Positions 37,379 through 49,238 of a DNA stretch of 64,000 bases are shown here, piece by piece. The stretch covers positions 434,001 to 498,000 of the forward strand of contig JANFNE010000031.1 of assembly GCA_024867545.1 (NCBI GenBank), given 5' to 3'. The translations under genes were made by a program, and so were the position numbers. The notes under the pieces are model-generated. The model ran no database searches and was not told the DNA's origin. It saw only the letters and a list, made by a program, of their open reading frames with translations. Position 1 is the first letter of the stretch; the number at the start of each line of letters is the position of its first letter. The stretch is from Phytopythium helicoides (lineage: Eukaryota; Oomycota; Peronosporomycetes; Pythiales; Pythiaceae).

Positions 37379-37599
37379 TGCCCACGTGGCTTTTTCTCGC
37401 GGACACATAATCTGTGGGGCCGCATCAACATTGCCGATTACTGGCCAAGGTATGTTTTCAAGCGCAACAATGCCGAGTCAAGACTCATCGGGTGGCGACC
37501 GCGGGACCGTTTGGTGGCGGCGTCGATCTGGGCGATTGCTCCAGACTCTCTGGTATGTTCACTTTCACCTTTGAGTTTCCTATTTCGACCTTCTCTTGC

Positions 37600-39062
37600 A
37601 ACTGGGGTCAACAAGTGCCAACATTCATCAGATGTTCACCGGCAATTCAACTGGGTAGTGCTGTTCGGAGCGGCCGCAGCATTGCTGGCTGGCGCGGTCT
37701 CTTGCTGTTTCGTCACTGGATGGAAGGCTAGTCATGATAAAGTAGGTGCCCATGAGATGATGCGATATGGTCCGGTCGCGGTGACGCTCCAGTAGCGCAG
37801 TAGGGCGACCCTCCTTCGCCAAGAAGCTGACGAGAACGTCGTGTATGTGGAAACTGCAGGCATTCGGTGTGAGCAAGCTGCATATTGGTCCTTACGCAAA
37901 AGGAAAGATCGACGAGCCCGCGGTACCGACTCGCCGACCATGGCACTAGCTGGCGTGTCTGGATTGCAAGCACGACAGTGTCGGAAGCGATGTGTTGTTG
38001 CAGAGTGGATCGATGGACTGCACAAGTGCGACACAGTCCGTGAAGATCCTCGGCGCCAGCAAAGCGCAGGGCGTAGGCGCCAATGTGATGGTGGATGGTG
38101 GGCCGTAGTCCGACTCTGTTGGCGGTACTGTGCCTGCGACGAGTAGCGGTGGCTTGTTGATGAGCGACCTGGTGGTGATCTCAACACACGGTGCTGCGAG
38201 CAGCAGTAGCAGTAGTAGCAGCGGCAACGTGACCATGACGAGCGGCGACTCTGGCGCGTCGAGCGGGTCCGTACGCATTGGAAGCGGATCGTCGACGTCG
38301 TCTGTTGCCGGCAAGATCGAGGTTGCGGGCGGATCTTCCGTGAGCAGCAGCGGCGCGTCCATCTCTCTGTCGAGTGGTGCGTCGTCGAGTGGCGCGGGCG
38401 GCAGCGTGAGCATCCTGAGCGGTGCTAACGAGTCGACGACAAGCGGTGCGGTGAGCGTGGGTTCAAGCGCTGTGACGGGGGCCGTGGAGAGCGGAGTCGT
38501 GCGTGTTTCAAGCGGCTCTGCATTTGGTGGTGCGTCCGGTTCGGTGTCGATCTCGTCGGGTGCGTCCACGACTACTTCTGATGGTGTGGTGAGCGTGTCT
38601 GGCGGCTCTGGCGGCCTGTCTGGAGGAAACGTGACTTTCTCTGGTGGCACGAGCTCTGCATCTGTCGGCACTGGCGGATCTTTCTCGGTGTCCAGCGGCG
38701 CTGGATCGGTCGGTGGTGAAGTGCGTGTGTCAAGTGGAGCGAGCTTGACGACGAGCGGCGGAGTGTTCGTGTCAAATGCGACTGGCGCGAGCTCCGGCGC
38801 GGTGACGCTGTCGAGTGGGTCAGCGAGCGTCTCTGCCGGCGACATTGTCGTGTCGGTGGGACCATCCACTGCGGACGATGGTCGCGTGGCTGTGTCTGGC
38901 GGCTCGAGTTCGAAGGGAGCTGCCGGAGAAGTCTTGATCAATTGCGGCGCGAGTTCTGCGAGCACGACGTCAACGAGCTCAGTGACCAGTGACGTACTAC
39001 TTTCTATTGCTGGGTGCCATGAGGTCTGTGTCACCTCAATGTCAGGAGATAGCTTGCAGTAG
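37600..39062 (+). pseudogene. Ser/Gly-rich beta-solenoid-like surface protein gene, best copy, 5' half broken
   Basis: From 38130 to the stop at 39062 the frame is open for about 310 residues of short Ser/Gly/Val/Ala repeats (GGSSVSSSGASISLSSGASS; GSVSILSGANESTTSGAVSV; GGNVTFSGGTSSASV), the alternation expected of a right-handed beta-solenoid wall or surface protein. Immediately upstream the same frame (VGSDVLLQSGSMDCTSATQS; VKILGASKAQGVGANVMVDG) is cut by TAG at about 38103-38105, and further upstream at least two frameshifts separate VYVETAGIR from VSKLHIGPYAKGKIDEPAV. A hydrophobic segment (FNWVVLFGAAAALLAGAVSC, about 37640-37700) could be the signal anchor. A run of Ser codons (agc/agt, 38194-38222) is an expandable tract. 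Probably a pseudogene. The long minus-strand frame across it is a shadow. Confidence 0.6.
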
Positions 39063-39399
39063 CTTGAAAGAAGCACGATGGTGGCGATTGAAGCTAGCAG
39101 CATGAGTAATTGTGAGCCTGGAAGTATCATCATGACCTCTATAATTGCTTCAAGTTGTGGAAACATTGCAGTCTTCCGAATCATTTTCGCATGCTGATAT
39201 CGAATGTAAATTTGTTTGCGAGATAATCGTTGGCACGCGAACGAAGTGTGATTTTGCGGATTTGTGCGGTGGCTCCAATTTTAAGCTTCAAACCCTCTTG
39301 GCTAGGATCAAACTCAGTTCGACTGAGTCAGTCGGCATGGAATGTTGCTTTTAACGCACATTTTTGAAGGATCATGCAAAATTTGCCTCATTCTCGGCC

Positions 39400-40048
39400 A
39401 CTACAGAGGATAATATCATCTTCCATCAATTTCTTCACCTGAGTAGGCATCGCGAACAGCGGTTGTGGATACCGAACGAGACCAGCACGACGCAACACCA
39501 CGACAACCTCGTCGTCATCTCCATCAAAGCTTGATGTAGTCCTTTTGCGTTTGCGCCGATACTCTGACAACATAACCCCCAGCCACCAAGTCCTTTCGAG
39601 CGCGCTCGAGAGGTTTGTAAGGGTACAAGTCGTCTTCAGCGACTGAAAAATTACCGACTCGATAGCATGTGGCATCTGACTATCACCAGTAAAGCACTGT
39701 CCGAACGAAACCACATTCATCTCAACGGCGACACCACTCTTGTCCGTCGAAATAAGTCGGTGGTTGGAGATCTTGACGTCACTATCCGTGCTGGCGTCGT
39801 AGTCATCTCTCACCGTAATGTCTCCGAGCGTCTCGGAGATGCTGATCTCCATATTAAACATCAAGAACACGAGTGCGTCGAAGACCTGCTGGACAGACCT
39901 CACACACGGAAACTGCACCACCTCGTACCGAAGACAACACGCAGCGCCATCGGCGCCCTGGAACCTGTCCTCCGAGAAGTGCGGCTTGCTCAGGTCCAGA
40001 TGCTGTCCCCTCGCACTGATGTATTTCCTCACTCGTGTAAATTGCTCG
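39400..40048 (-). pseudogene. T1: truncated copy of the short zipper+START gene
   Basis: 649 bp nearly identical to 49245-49893 (T2 exon 2). Both ends of homology are abrupt. It lacks the zipper exon and the first residues of exon 2, and the frame runs into unrelated DNA at both sides (new C-terminus CSGRE and stop at 39388). The START-like residues KSGVAVEMNVVSFGQ and LERTWWLGVMLSEYRRKRKR remain open. Differences from T2 are few (for example Asp for Asn in QQVFDALVF), so the duplication is recent. Confidence 0.8.
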
Positions 40049-40189
40049 CACTGCGATCACCAATTTCATCTTTTCATCATCAAAATCTTCGATTTTAACC
40101 GCTAGCATCACTTCGCGAAAAACGTCCATCCCCAACATGTGCTTCGCCTTTTTTGGGCGTGTGACTCCTCTCAGTGCCTGCTCGGCCAT
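40049..40189 (-). other. Possible exon fragment fused upstream of T1
   Basis: From ATG at 40189 a short coding-like segment (MAEQALRGVTRPKKAKHMLG; FREVMLAVKIEDFDDEKMKL) runs into the T1 junction in a frame different from T1. It may be the 5' part of another gene cut by the insertion. Unrecognised. Confidence 0.3.
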
Positions 40190-42382
40190 GTATGTCAATG
40201 ATTTGCAATAAATGGATGCGCGGGTGGTAAAGCGAACGGAGTGCAGCAGATTTTGTTGTCGTTTTATCATCACTCAAGCCATAGCGATTTGAACCACCAA
40301 AAATCATCATACTTGTTGTGCCACTGAATGTACTATTTTGTTATGGGCGTACGTGTACAAGCTGTTTGATGCGCTAAGCTCAAGGGCGGTGGGTCTTGCG
40401 AGCTGAAGCGTTGATTAACCTAGTGTCAAGTTCGTCGTTTCTGTTGTTGTGAGGGTGATTTGTACCAAGCTAATCGAGAATATTCGGCTAAAAATTAGTG
40501 GCTAGGGTCAAGCGTTCTGAGCAGTGATGCAAAGGCAAAAGCTACCGACAAGTTTTGGCGAATATGTTGTCCAGGTTATTAGATGTTATGTAGAGCGTCT
40601 TTTCAGGTGAAGGAAGTGCGCAAAGATGGAGTCATCAATTAGGAAGACGAAAGTAAGGCAAATATGGCACTTCAAGAGGATCTATAAACATTTGAAAAAA
40701 GAGCCTTGTCGCGTTTGTTGAGCATATCTTGAGCAGGATCCAGGTCGTTAGCGTCCTCATATCGCACCAAGAACTTTTCACTTTATTTTGTAAGAAGCAT
40801 CAAAGGGTATTCGAACCGCACAGCGCTATTGATCTTTTCAACAGTTTGAACCTGCTTGTAAATTTGGAAGAGCGTCACAGCTCTTCTCCAAGGTTCCACT
40901 TAGCCTTGTGTTATCTTTATGCTATGGCTCAATTTCCCGACGCTTCCAAATTGAAGTGCAATCTTACAAGTATTTGACATCTGCGGCACCTGAAAGCATA
41001 TCCTAGTGGCAACAATTTTTTTGTGTGCGAAACCATCATTCGCCCTTATCAACAGAATTGAAAACAAGAATTTTGTTGAAGAATGGTTTTTAAGAGATCA
41101 ATCTATCGTTGATGATTTCGAAAGGCATGTACAATCGAACTATAGCATAATATTGAGCCGCAAAACCTCATATCTTTGAGGTGGTGATCGTGTGGAAACT
41201 TTGATATCGTAAGCAAGCAAAGTAAACTAACGCTGAGAATGGTGCACGCGAGCTTAATTCCCTGCTTGATCCCAAGACGTTGACAAGAGGTGTCTCATTA
41301 CGTGAACAGTGAAGTACGTGGTGATTGACGAGAATTCACCTGAAGCCAAGTAAGTTCATTGATTGCATTTGAGTCAACGCTAGTGGTTTGTGTTTCCAGC
41401 TACTGTTGAGTCTTGGTACTTGTACTATACAACGATGTTACTCGTGGATACCGCTTTAATTTGGAGTACGACAGTGTCGAGTCTAATCTTTTCATCAATG
41501 TAGACAGACCCCTTGACTCCGTGAAAGTGTGGCATTCCGAGCTAGAAACAAATTCTTTATTGACTATTGCTGAGGGTGATCCTGTCCAAACGTAGCCGCG
41601 TCTATCAGTGCTAAATATAGAGGCTAATCACCGACTGTTAGAGAGAGTTGCGTTGTTCCGAGTCATTCGTTTTCATATAGCATAGAACTAATGTTTCCAA
41701 CAGCAGAGTCGAGCATTTCTTAGTGACAGATTTCTTGATCGACTACGATAGAAAGTCGTGGCAACATATCCATTGGCTGCTTGCTTGTCGAAGACGAACG
41801 ATTGAACTGTACGGTCCACCATGAGCCACAGGACCACACGGTACAGTACAGTACAGTGTAGTCACCGCCACCAAACATGCAAGCTATCATTCGGTCTGCT
41901 CTTTGATCCTGTGGTCGCCACCTGATGAGTCTCGGTGTCGATTGTGCGGTGTTCATTGTCCTGTTGCGACTGTGGTGTGTAAAGTAGATTGTGACGTCAC
42001 GTTGGAAATCACACCTTGTAATCGTGTTGATGCGACCTCTTTGGATTACGTGTCCACAGAAATCCATACTGTTCAGCAGTGAAAAACCATGTTGTAGTGT
42101 TGTAAGCAGCACCTTGAGATTCTCCGGCTCGGCCTAAGGTATCTCTTGTCGACTTCTCGACTCGATGCTGCAGTGTGCCTTGGGGTGGATTGTGCATCGT
42201 CGATCACTTGTATCTGTGTGATCCTACTCTGGTCTTTTGAATGGACCTCCAAATCGTTTTGTGATGCGATGGACCCGTCAATGAACTCCACGCGTAGGTC
42301 TACTCAAACAGAGATCGATGCGTCAACAGCCAAAACTGATGGCACCGGTTTGAGATTCGCCTCATAAGTTCTGCTGCCACCA
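40190..42382. other. AT-richer gap with a possible plus-strand gene relic
   Basis: Coding-like pieces occur on the plus strand: FCKKHQRVFEPHSAIDLFNS (about 40785-40845); VKYVVIDENSPEA (41310-41348), followed by a consensus 50-nt intron (GTAAGT at 41350, acceptor TTTCCAG at 41399); and DVTRGYRFNLEYDSVESNLF (41440-41500). Stops and shifts interrupt them. The family is not recognised. 41600-42382 is the 5' flank of S10. Confidence 0.3.
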
Positions 42383-43884
42383 ATGGCGGAGCATTGGGTG
42401 CCACCCCCTTGGCTCGACGAGCTGCTGAGTGGGGCGACTATTGATATTGACAGCTCCCTATTTGATGGGGATCTCAAGGACGCGAATGACAGCCAGCTCG
42501 CGGACTCGGGGCATACTCAGCCATCCGCTCTGTGCGCTAGCTCGAGCACTGCCAGTGGCAGCGCCGTAACGCAGCAAGATGAGCTGACGCCGAGCGCACT
42601 TGAGCAGAGTGAGATAGAAACAAAACAGTCGGCAGTACCGATCCCTCGACCCAAACCGCCGACCCAATCGTCGAAGTCAACTCAATCTCTTGCCGTGCGA
42701 AGTGACACAGCGCGCAGGGTACGCTCCGCTCACATATTGATTCCGCTCCATGAACCATAATGCCGAACGATCAACTGAGGTGGTGGTGGTCTGTAGATGG
42801 AGATCGCGCAATTGAAGCTCGAGGTGCCCAAGCTCGAGGCATATATCGAGCATCTCATGCAGGAAGCAGTGACCCAGTCCGACGAGCACTCATCTCTCCA
42901 CAAACGCCAGCTCATCAACACCAAGCTACGCGAATTGACTCGTCTCCAGCATTTATGGATCACTCGCGGGATATCAGTCGCGTCCCACATGTCGGTACGT
43001 GGATGCTGATTGATTGCCTATAGTTTGTTTCGGTGCGACCGCACGCTGAACACTACATCGCTGTGCATACTCGTGTCCAGCCTCAAAGCTCTGTGATGCT
43101 ACTCAACTACAGCATTCGTTTACCCCGAGAGATCCCCGATCGAGTGAGCACTCTGCGTGCCTTGAGTGCTGGCATCTTGCGCGACGGACGAGAGACTCTG
43201 CGCGAACGAATGCGCTTCTTGAATTGCCGGTTGCTTCCATGCTACGAATTGTCATCGTCCACCACTGCCGAGGGAGACATGTGTACATGTGTGTTTGCGG
43301 CAACTCCAATCCAAGGCGCGACAAATGTCAAGCAAGTCTTGGACGCACTTCGCTCGGTGCTGACATCAGAGATGGACTTTGTGTGTCAGAAGACGAGAGC
43401 ACGATCGATGACAGAAGCTGTGGATGTACATCCGAACTTGGATGAAAGTGGAATCGCCCATCGCCTTTGCATGAGATGGTCTCCGACGGGAGTCGTCACA
43501 GAGTTCAACGGCGTTCTGTTCTCCGAGTATCGAGCTGGTACCGATTGTAGTGGACAACTCGACAACGAAGCACAGGCAACCATCGTCATTCATCCAGTCG
43601 AGGACGACAAACTGTATCCTTACACCGCTGGTCGGATGCGCTTGGATGTGACTAGTATCTTCAGCATTCACCATCAACAGTACTCTCAAGGACACGACTC
43701 CAGTTCCTCCCATCGCAGCAGTGAGATGACTGAAGGTATCGTGGTAGTGAGAAGCACTTTGATCAAGCTGTATCGTGGTGGGGTGTCAATATCTGCATCG
43801 GATCTGCGGAAGGAGATGAACGACGTCGTATCGAAGGGACCTGCTGCTCTTGAGGCAGTCATGGCTCTTTTTCCTTGTGAATAA
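42383..43884 (+). CDS. S10: type II zipper + START-like protein, inverted
   Basis: The only plus-strand array member. Exons are 42383-42718, 42797-42994 and 43081-43884 (336, 198 and 804 nt), giving 445 aa with no break. It opens MAEHWVPPPWLDELLSG, with an Asp/Ser-rich segment and a Pro/Ser linker (PRPKPPTQSSKSTQ), and exon 1 ends AVRSDTARR. The zipper is MEIAQLKLEVPKLEAYIEHL. START-like: GVVTEFNGVLFSEYRAG; QATIVIHPVEDDKLYPY; GRMRLDVTSIFSIHHQQ; GIVVVRSTLIKLYRGG. The C-terminus is ALFPCE rather than LLSGQ. Exons and introns match S3/S5 closely, so the inversion is recent or conversion still operates across strands. Introns are 78 nt (GTACGC...CTGTAG) and 86 nt (GTACGT...GTCCAG). Confidence 0.88.
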
Positions 43885-44705
43885 GTGTTTATCTTGAGGA
43901 CCCGAAAACTAACGACGAGTGCATTCGCGAAGGCAAGCGGTTTGGCGAGTATTAGCATGAAGACACCCTCTCTTTCTCCATAGAAGAATGCTATCGCTAT
44001 TGCATTAATCTCCGCTGATGAGTCTTTGTGTTTCGGTGTTCTGCTGAGGAAAACATCGGCCTCATTCGTACCCCAGTTCTTGCTGATGGTCAATGCCCAC
44101 TTGTCAAGGAGTGGCGCAAATGTGCACACGTGCGCACTCGAAACCTCGAGCGGCTCAAGAACCGTCGTCCGACAGTGCAACAAGGGGTGGTATCGAAGTC
44201 CAGTACCGCCGGGAGAGCGTTCAAGTCAGGCAACTTGAGCAAGTTAGGCTCGGCCAGCAACGCCGCCCAGTATTCTGGAGTAGTCGGGACAACCAGCGAG
44301 GCCGTGAAAGTCGAGAGCGGAAGCCCACCGACCTCGAAGATTCAAAGAGCACGACGTCTGAATGTGGCGCTGTACGCGCAATCAGTGATGACTCTAGCTT
44401 GTCGGCTTCCGGAGTCACTGTGTTTGTGAATGAAGTTAGCTTTGCGAACAACTTGACTGGCTATGCGGTTGGCGAGCGGCGGTGCATCGTCGCAAAGTTG
44501 AGCTGATATCGCAGACGATTCCTCGGTGGATGTATTTATCGGTTGTTCATCGAGCAGCGCTGGGGGTGACGGGAGTATGCCTATCATGATAGAGGTAGCT
44601 CATGGAGCGGCTTCTCTTGCGCTGTGCTCGTGTAAAATAACTCAGGAGCAACATGCAGAGCTGTTACATGCTCGCTCTCTCCCTTTGTTGAATTGAACTG
44701 GTAGG
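43885..44705 (+). other. Intergenic with possible Ser/Gly-repeat relic
   Basis: At 44030-44500 plus-strand pieces such as AFKSGNLSKLGSASNAAQYS, TSEAVKVESGSPPTS and DDSSLSASGVTVFVNEVSF recall the Ser/Gly repeat genes but are broken by shifts. Nothing else is seen. Confidence 0.25.
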
Positions 44706-46337
44706 TCAAGCAGTCGATATTTCCAAGTCTCCGCTCGGCCACTCGTCAACGACTTGTAGAGGAGTGAGATGATGTGCGAACTCGTACACCTCTCTGTTTC
44801 GTGGGCTCTCGTGAATCGAATTCTGCCGTAGATGGACACTCTCTAAAATTGCCTCGACAGCTTCGGGTCCCTTGGATAGGATATAATCCATCTCCGACTG
44901 CATATCAAACGCAGAGATGGGTACGCCACATCGGCGAAGCGTCACGAAACTGGTTCTTGCAATTACGATGCCGTCCTTGGCGTCCCTATCGTTGCTTGAG
45001 CTCAGTCGATACGTCTGAGAGTGCCTCCGGTGGTGATGAATGCTGATGATGATGGTCACGTCCAGGCACATTCGACCTTTTGAATACGGATGCAACTGGT
45101 CGTCCTCAACTGAGTGAATGACAACCGTCGCGTGTTCGGAGGTGTTGCTACCGGAACTCGTACCATGTTTATCACTAGAGGAGACTTCATACTTGGAGAA
45201 CAGAACCCCCTTGAGTTCGATTACGCGACCATTTGTTTTCAAGCGCACACACCGACGATGAGCGATCCCGTTCCGAGCCAAGTCAGGATGCGAATCCACA
45301 GCGTCTGCAATACAACATGTCCCCGTAGTCTGGCACGTGAACACTTTGTCCAATGTCACCACTTCTTGTAAAGCATCCAACACGTCGTTCACGCTTGAGG
45401 CGCCTTCAACTGGAACCGTCGCAAACACCGACGCACACATGTCTCCCTCGGCAGTGGTGTGCGACGACAACTCGTATCGGGGAAGGATGTCCGAACTGAG
45501 GAAGCGCATGCGCTCGTGCAGGATCTCACGACCGTCTCGCAAAATGTCGCCCTTCAAATCACAAAGCATCTTCACTCGAGACGAGGTGTCGAGAGGTAGA
45601 TGGATGGAGTAATTGAGTAGCGGTCTCGAGCATTGGGGCTGTAGGATACCACGAATACGACATGCGGTTCATTAGTGAGCGTTCACAGGAGGAACCAAAA
45701 ACACCAACAATACGCACCAGAGATTGCGATATTGCAGACATGCCACGAGCGATCCAAAGCCGCTGATACCGCGCCATCTCGCGCAACTTGTCGTTGGTGA
45801 GCCGAGACTTGTCAAGAGTCGGGAGGTGTCCGGCGCGGCTGACGGCTCTCTGCATCAAGTAGTCGATGCGCGCTTCGAGTTTGGGGACTTCGAGCTTCAG
45901 CTGTGCGATCTCCATCTGCAGACAGAGATAGACGAACGAGGCACCGTCGCAATCAGTTAGTTCGTCTCTACCGCATCAGCACTACGAATCATTGAGCCAA
46001 AACGCACCCTGCGAGCTGCATCTGTTCGAACTCCCGAAACTCGTCTCGCCTTTGACGGATTGATACGTTGCTTGGGTCGAGATGTAAAGATAGCTTGCTT
46101 CGCCAACGGTGCTTGACCGCCCAAAGCCAAATCTCTGAGCTGCTTGCTGAAGCTGTGGCCAATAAAGCGCTGAACATCTAAAAATACTATACCAGAATCA
46201 TGAGTGGGTTCTGAATCAACTGTCAGGACACTCGAGCTCTCCTTCGCGTCCACGTCCGGGTCGATTTCGGAAATATCGACCGCCACCCCGTTGAGAACCT
46301 CATCAAGCCAAGCTTGTGGCATTCCAGACTCGGTCAT
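44706..46337 (-). CDS. S11: type I zipper + START-like protein with converted segment
   Basis: Exons are 46337-46008, 45915-45718 and 45638-44706 (330, 198 and 933 nt), giving 486 aa. Exon 1 is diverged (MTESGMPQAWLDEVLNG; IGHSFSKQLRDLALGGQAPL) and ends VRTDAARR. Exon 2 is mostly like S6 with changes (LPTLDKSRLTNDKLREMARY). The first third of exon 3, intron 2 and adjoining bases of exon 2 (about 45385-45765) match S6/S8 essentially base for base. The remainder of exon 3 diverges (KTNGRVIELKGVLFSKYEVS; GIVIARTSFVTLRRCG). It appears functional. Confidence 0.85.
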
Positions 46338-46684
46338 GGGAGCAGTGCTGCGTCCAGCGCAAATTCTGAAATGGAACAGATAAACACTAAACCAGAGACG
46401 GATCGTCGAGCATAGCGATGGTAGGCGTGCTATGCGTATCTCGACGCCTCGCACAGTGCTACCGCGGGCTTCAAATCACATCGGAACATGATCTGCTACG
46501 TTCTCTGGACTACTGGAGAAATACACTCAACGAGCTTTCAAATCTGCTGCGCAATGCGCTATACTGCAAGGTGCTGCGATCACGGCAATTGCTGTGACGA
46601 AACCAGTTTGTAAACTTTGCCAACTTGACAACAGCTGGCTTAGCACCACATCGTTGGTTCTTTCACCATCACCAGTTCCCTAGT

Positions 46685-46703
46685 GCAAATCTCGGCGGCA
46701 CCA
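46685..46703 (-). promoter_or_regulatory. Array upstream motif, S11
   Basis: GCAAATCTCGGCGGCACCA, 348 bp upstream of the S11 ATG. Confidence 0.45.
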
Positions 46704-47084
46704 CTCCTTACTCGAGAATTGAAGACAGTCGCCACGTAACCTCACTCTCAGCACCACTTGTGTGCGTTATCTGATCTGCACCATTTCGACAAGCGCTGTC
46801 AATTGTGCCTTACAGAGTGCACTGTAGGCTACACTACTGCACCGTATACGAACTTTCAATAATACATGTACAGTAGGCTCATCCCGAGGAAGCTATCTCA
46901 TGTCATCACGAACTTGCACAAACTTCAACTACTGAAACAGATGTTCTTACGTCAAATGAGACTGATCAAGTGAGTAGCAGTGAGAGACTGATCAGGTGGC
47001 GACCTTCCTTTTACAACAAACAGTCCGTCAAATACTGGAAGGTGTCGCCTTCCCCATCCAAAACAAGAGCTCAAATTTATCGTT

Positions 47085-47108
47085 GAGGATGCATGTGCAT
47101 GCATCCTC
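47085..47108. repeat. Near-perfect palindrome, 11-bp arms
   Basis: gaggatgcatg, a TG spacer, then catgcatcctc. It contains CATGCAT steps. No gene is close enough to assign a role. Confidence 0.7.
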
Positions 47109-47779
47109 AGCAGAACGTAATAGAACAACATGGACGACAGGAATCGAGATGGCCAACCTGCTGAGAAAGAGACAAAAAAAGTAGTCGTACTCGTTAAACC
47201 TCGTTCAATTACTCTGCAAAGGCTCCTACAGTTGGCTTATGGTCCTCGAAATGACGATCTTACTGACGTCAAATTCCAGCCCACTCGGCTTCAGCTCGTT
47301 TTTTTTTTCCTGCGTTGTCGCGGTGATGGGTAGCTGCAATATGTCTTTTCAGTGCTGGTTATCGTTTGTGTTGCTGAGTTCCTGATCAAACAATAGCTAT
47401 CAATAACAAATTTTAAGCCGCTGAGCGGGTCGTAGGTCAAGGCTACTGGGGTCTAAGACTCGGCCATTGATAGAAGTTACGCTCACGAGGCAGAATTCAA
47501 AAAGGCACCGTCGGAATTGTTAGCTGAACTAACTGTCGATGCGTTGGATTGGGATGGCAGTATTGACCTCAAGTTGAGTCGACATGTGATGAAGGAGAGT
47601 CCTGGATTCACAAGCAAACAAGTGCAGGTCTGTGGAACACGTGGTCAGCAGACTCATTGAGACGAAAGCATTGAATAAAAGCCTCTAAACCATGCGACTC
47701 TTGCTTAGATTCCACCAGCCAAAGTGATCGAAAATATACGGTGATTGCACGACGGAAATCACGACATCAACACCTGAGA

Positions 47780-47797
47780 GCAGATCTCAATGGCACC
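47780..47797 (-). promoter_or_regulatory. Orphan array upstream motif
   Basis: GCAGATCTCAATGGCACC with no adjacent array gene. It fits the flank relic at 47.2-47.8 kb. Confidence 0.35.
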
Positions 47798-49238
47798 GCT
47801 ACTGAAGTGCAAGTGGTACTGCATTGTGTCGATATGTGTGTACACTCGCAGCAGATGACAAGGTGAGTTCTCGGGTGCGACGTCATACTGTATCGTCTTG
47901 CGAGTACAGTACACAGTAGCAAGTTGCGATCGTCACTTTAGCGCCAGTCGTACAATTTTCACCGAGACTCATCATGTGGCGACCACATACACCGCGAAGA
48001 ACTTCAAAAGACGGTAGGAAAATAAGAGCTTGCAGACTCCCACTACTGTTCTCTGGTGTCCATCGGTGGTGATGCATTTGCTATCACCCGTGGATTTGCT
48101 ATAGCTAACTGGTTGGGATTCACAGGCACCACCGTTTGTTCTTCTGTTTTACTGTACGTGCCATCGATGACGGAGAGATTTGTCCAGCGCAGCCCAACCT
48201 GCACGAATCGCGACGAAGGAAGTAGCAAGGCTCAAAGTAGCTTGATCACCATCGATCGAATCATTAAAAACGCATACCGCCAGTGTTCCAGCCTACGTCT
48301 CAAGCTACAACTCCAGGCAGGACGGGTTTTCCCACCGGTAATACATGGTATGATGGAATGAAGCCTCTTGGTCGCGTATCAATGTCTTCCTGAGAACTAA
48401 GCTAGTATTGAAACTCGCACGCCGCTACTTGCTGACAGCGCCTCATGGACTTTGTTTACTTAGGGCACCGAATTTGCCGCACGATCACCAATTCAACGAT
48501 AAGAGATATTATGTTCAAATATAAAGCGAGAATTGATGGACATCAACAACACAGCGATCGATTGAGAAGGCATTCGTCAACAATAATCTTGGTCTCAATT
48601 ATTCAGAAACAAGCGAATGGTGTCCAAGAATGTGCATACCTCGAAAGAATAACACGAGAAAGGTCCCAAAACCAAAGTACCCGAGTGCGAAGGGAGTCGA
48701 ACTAGGAGTAGATTTTCTATACGTTCATCCAGTGAGTAATCGTACGGACACAGCCTCCATGATTCTTCAGTCTGGACACAGCCGCATACTGCGAACAATA
48801 ATTTATGTTTCAGAGTGACTGATTCCGTTGTGGACAATGTTGAAGTCTCTCCAATACACTTGTCGATACATGAAGCGACAACCTGCACAGTAATTTACGG
48901 AATTGATCGGAGCATCTACCAGCAAAGTAGTGTCTTTGTAGAGACTATGCGCATCAAGATCACTTAAGAAAAGGCAACACTTGACAAAACAAACTATTGA
49001 GGGGAGCAGATAGCTCTCTTTTGCAGATGTTTTGAGGTGGTTCAAAACATTCGAAGCGATTCACCGGCATAATGTGATTTGAAGACCTCTTTCATACTTC
49101 TAAACGACAAGTTCTTGGCACGGTACGAGTATGATAGCCACCTATGTCTTGCACGAAATAAACTCTATCGACGAGTGAAGCCCTTATCCGGATAGGCGAC
49201 AGATTCATTTGAAGTACCTTACTGAGTTTGCTTTAATC

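Larger units (their letters stand above)
32895..37506. repeat. S8/S9 duplication block, copy 2
   Basis: Partner of 26782-31250. Exons 2 and 3 of S8 encode the same protein sequence as S6, so the duplication or conversion is very recent. Confidence 0.9.
46338..49238. other. Gene-poor gap with flanks of a lost type II gene
   Basis: No intact gene. About 47230-47265 resembles type II 3' flank (ggtcctcgaaatgacgatcttactgac), and 47460-47800 resembles type II 5' flank (actcggccattga, gaggcagaattcaaa, upstream motif), with no coding exons between. A near-palindrome lies at 47085-47108. Confidence 0.45.

Noticed and set aside
37946..39184. 412-residue Pro/Thr/Asp-rich open frame on the minus strand with a hydrophobic N-terminus
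   Set aside because: It is antisense to the Ser/Gly repeat. The plus strand shows the structured repeat pattern, and the related copies at 17 and 62 kb keep that pattern in their coding sense. The minus frame is open because GC-rich repeat codons rarely give stops.
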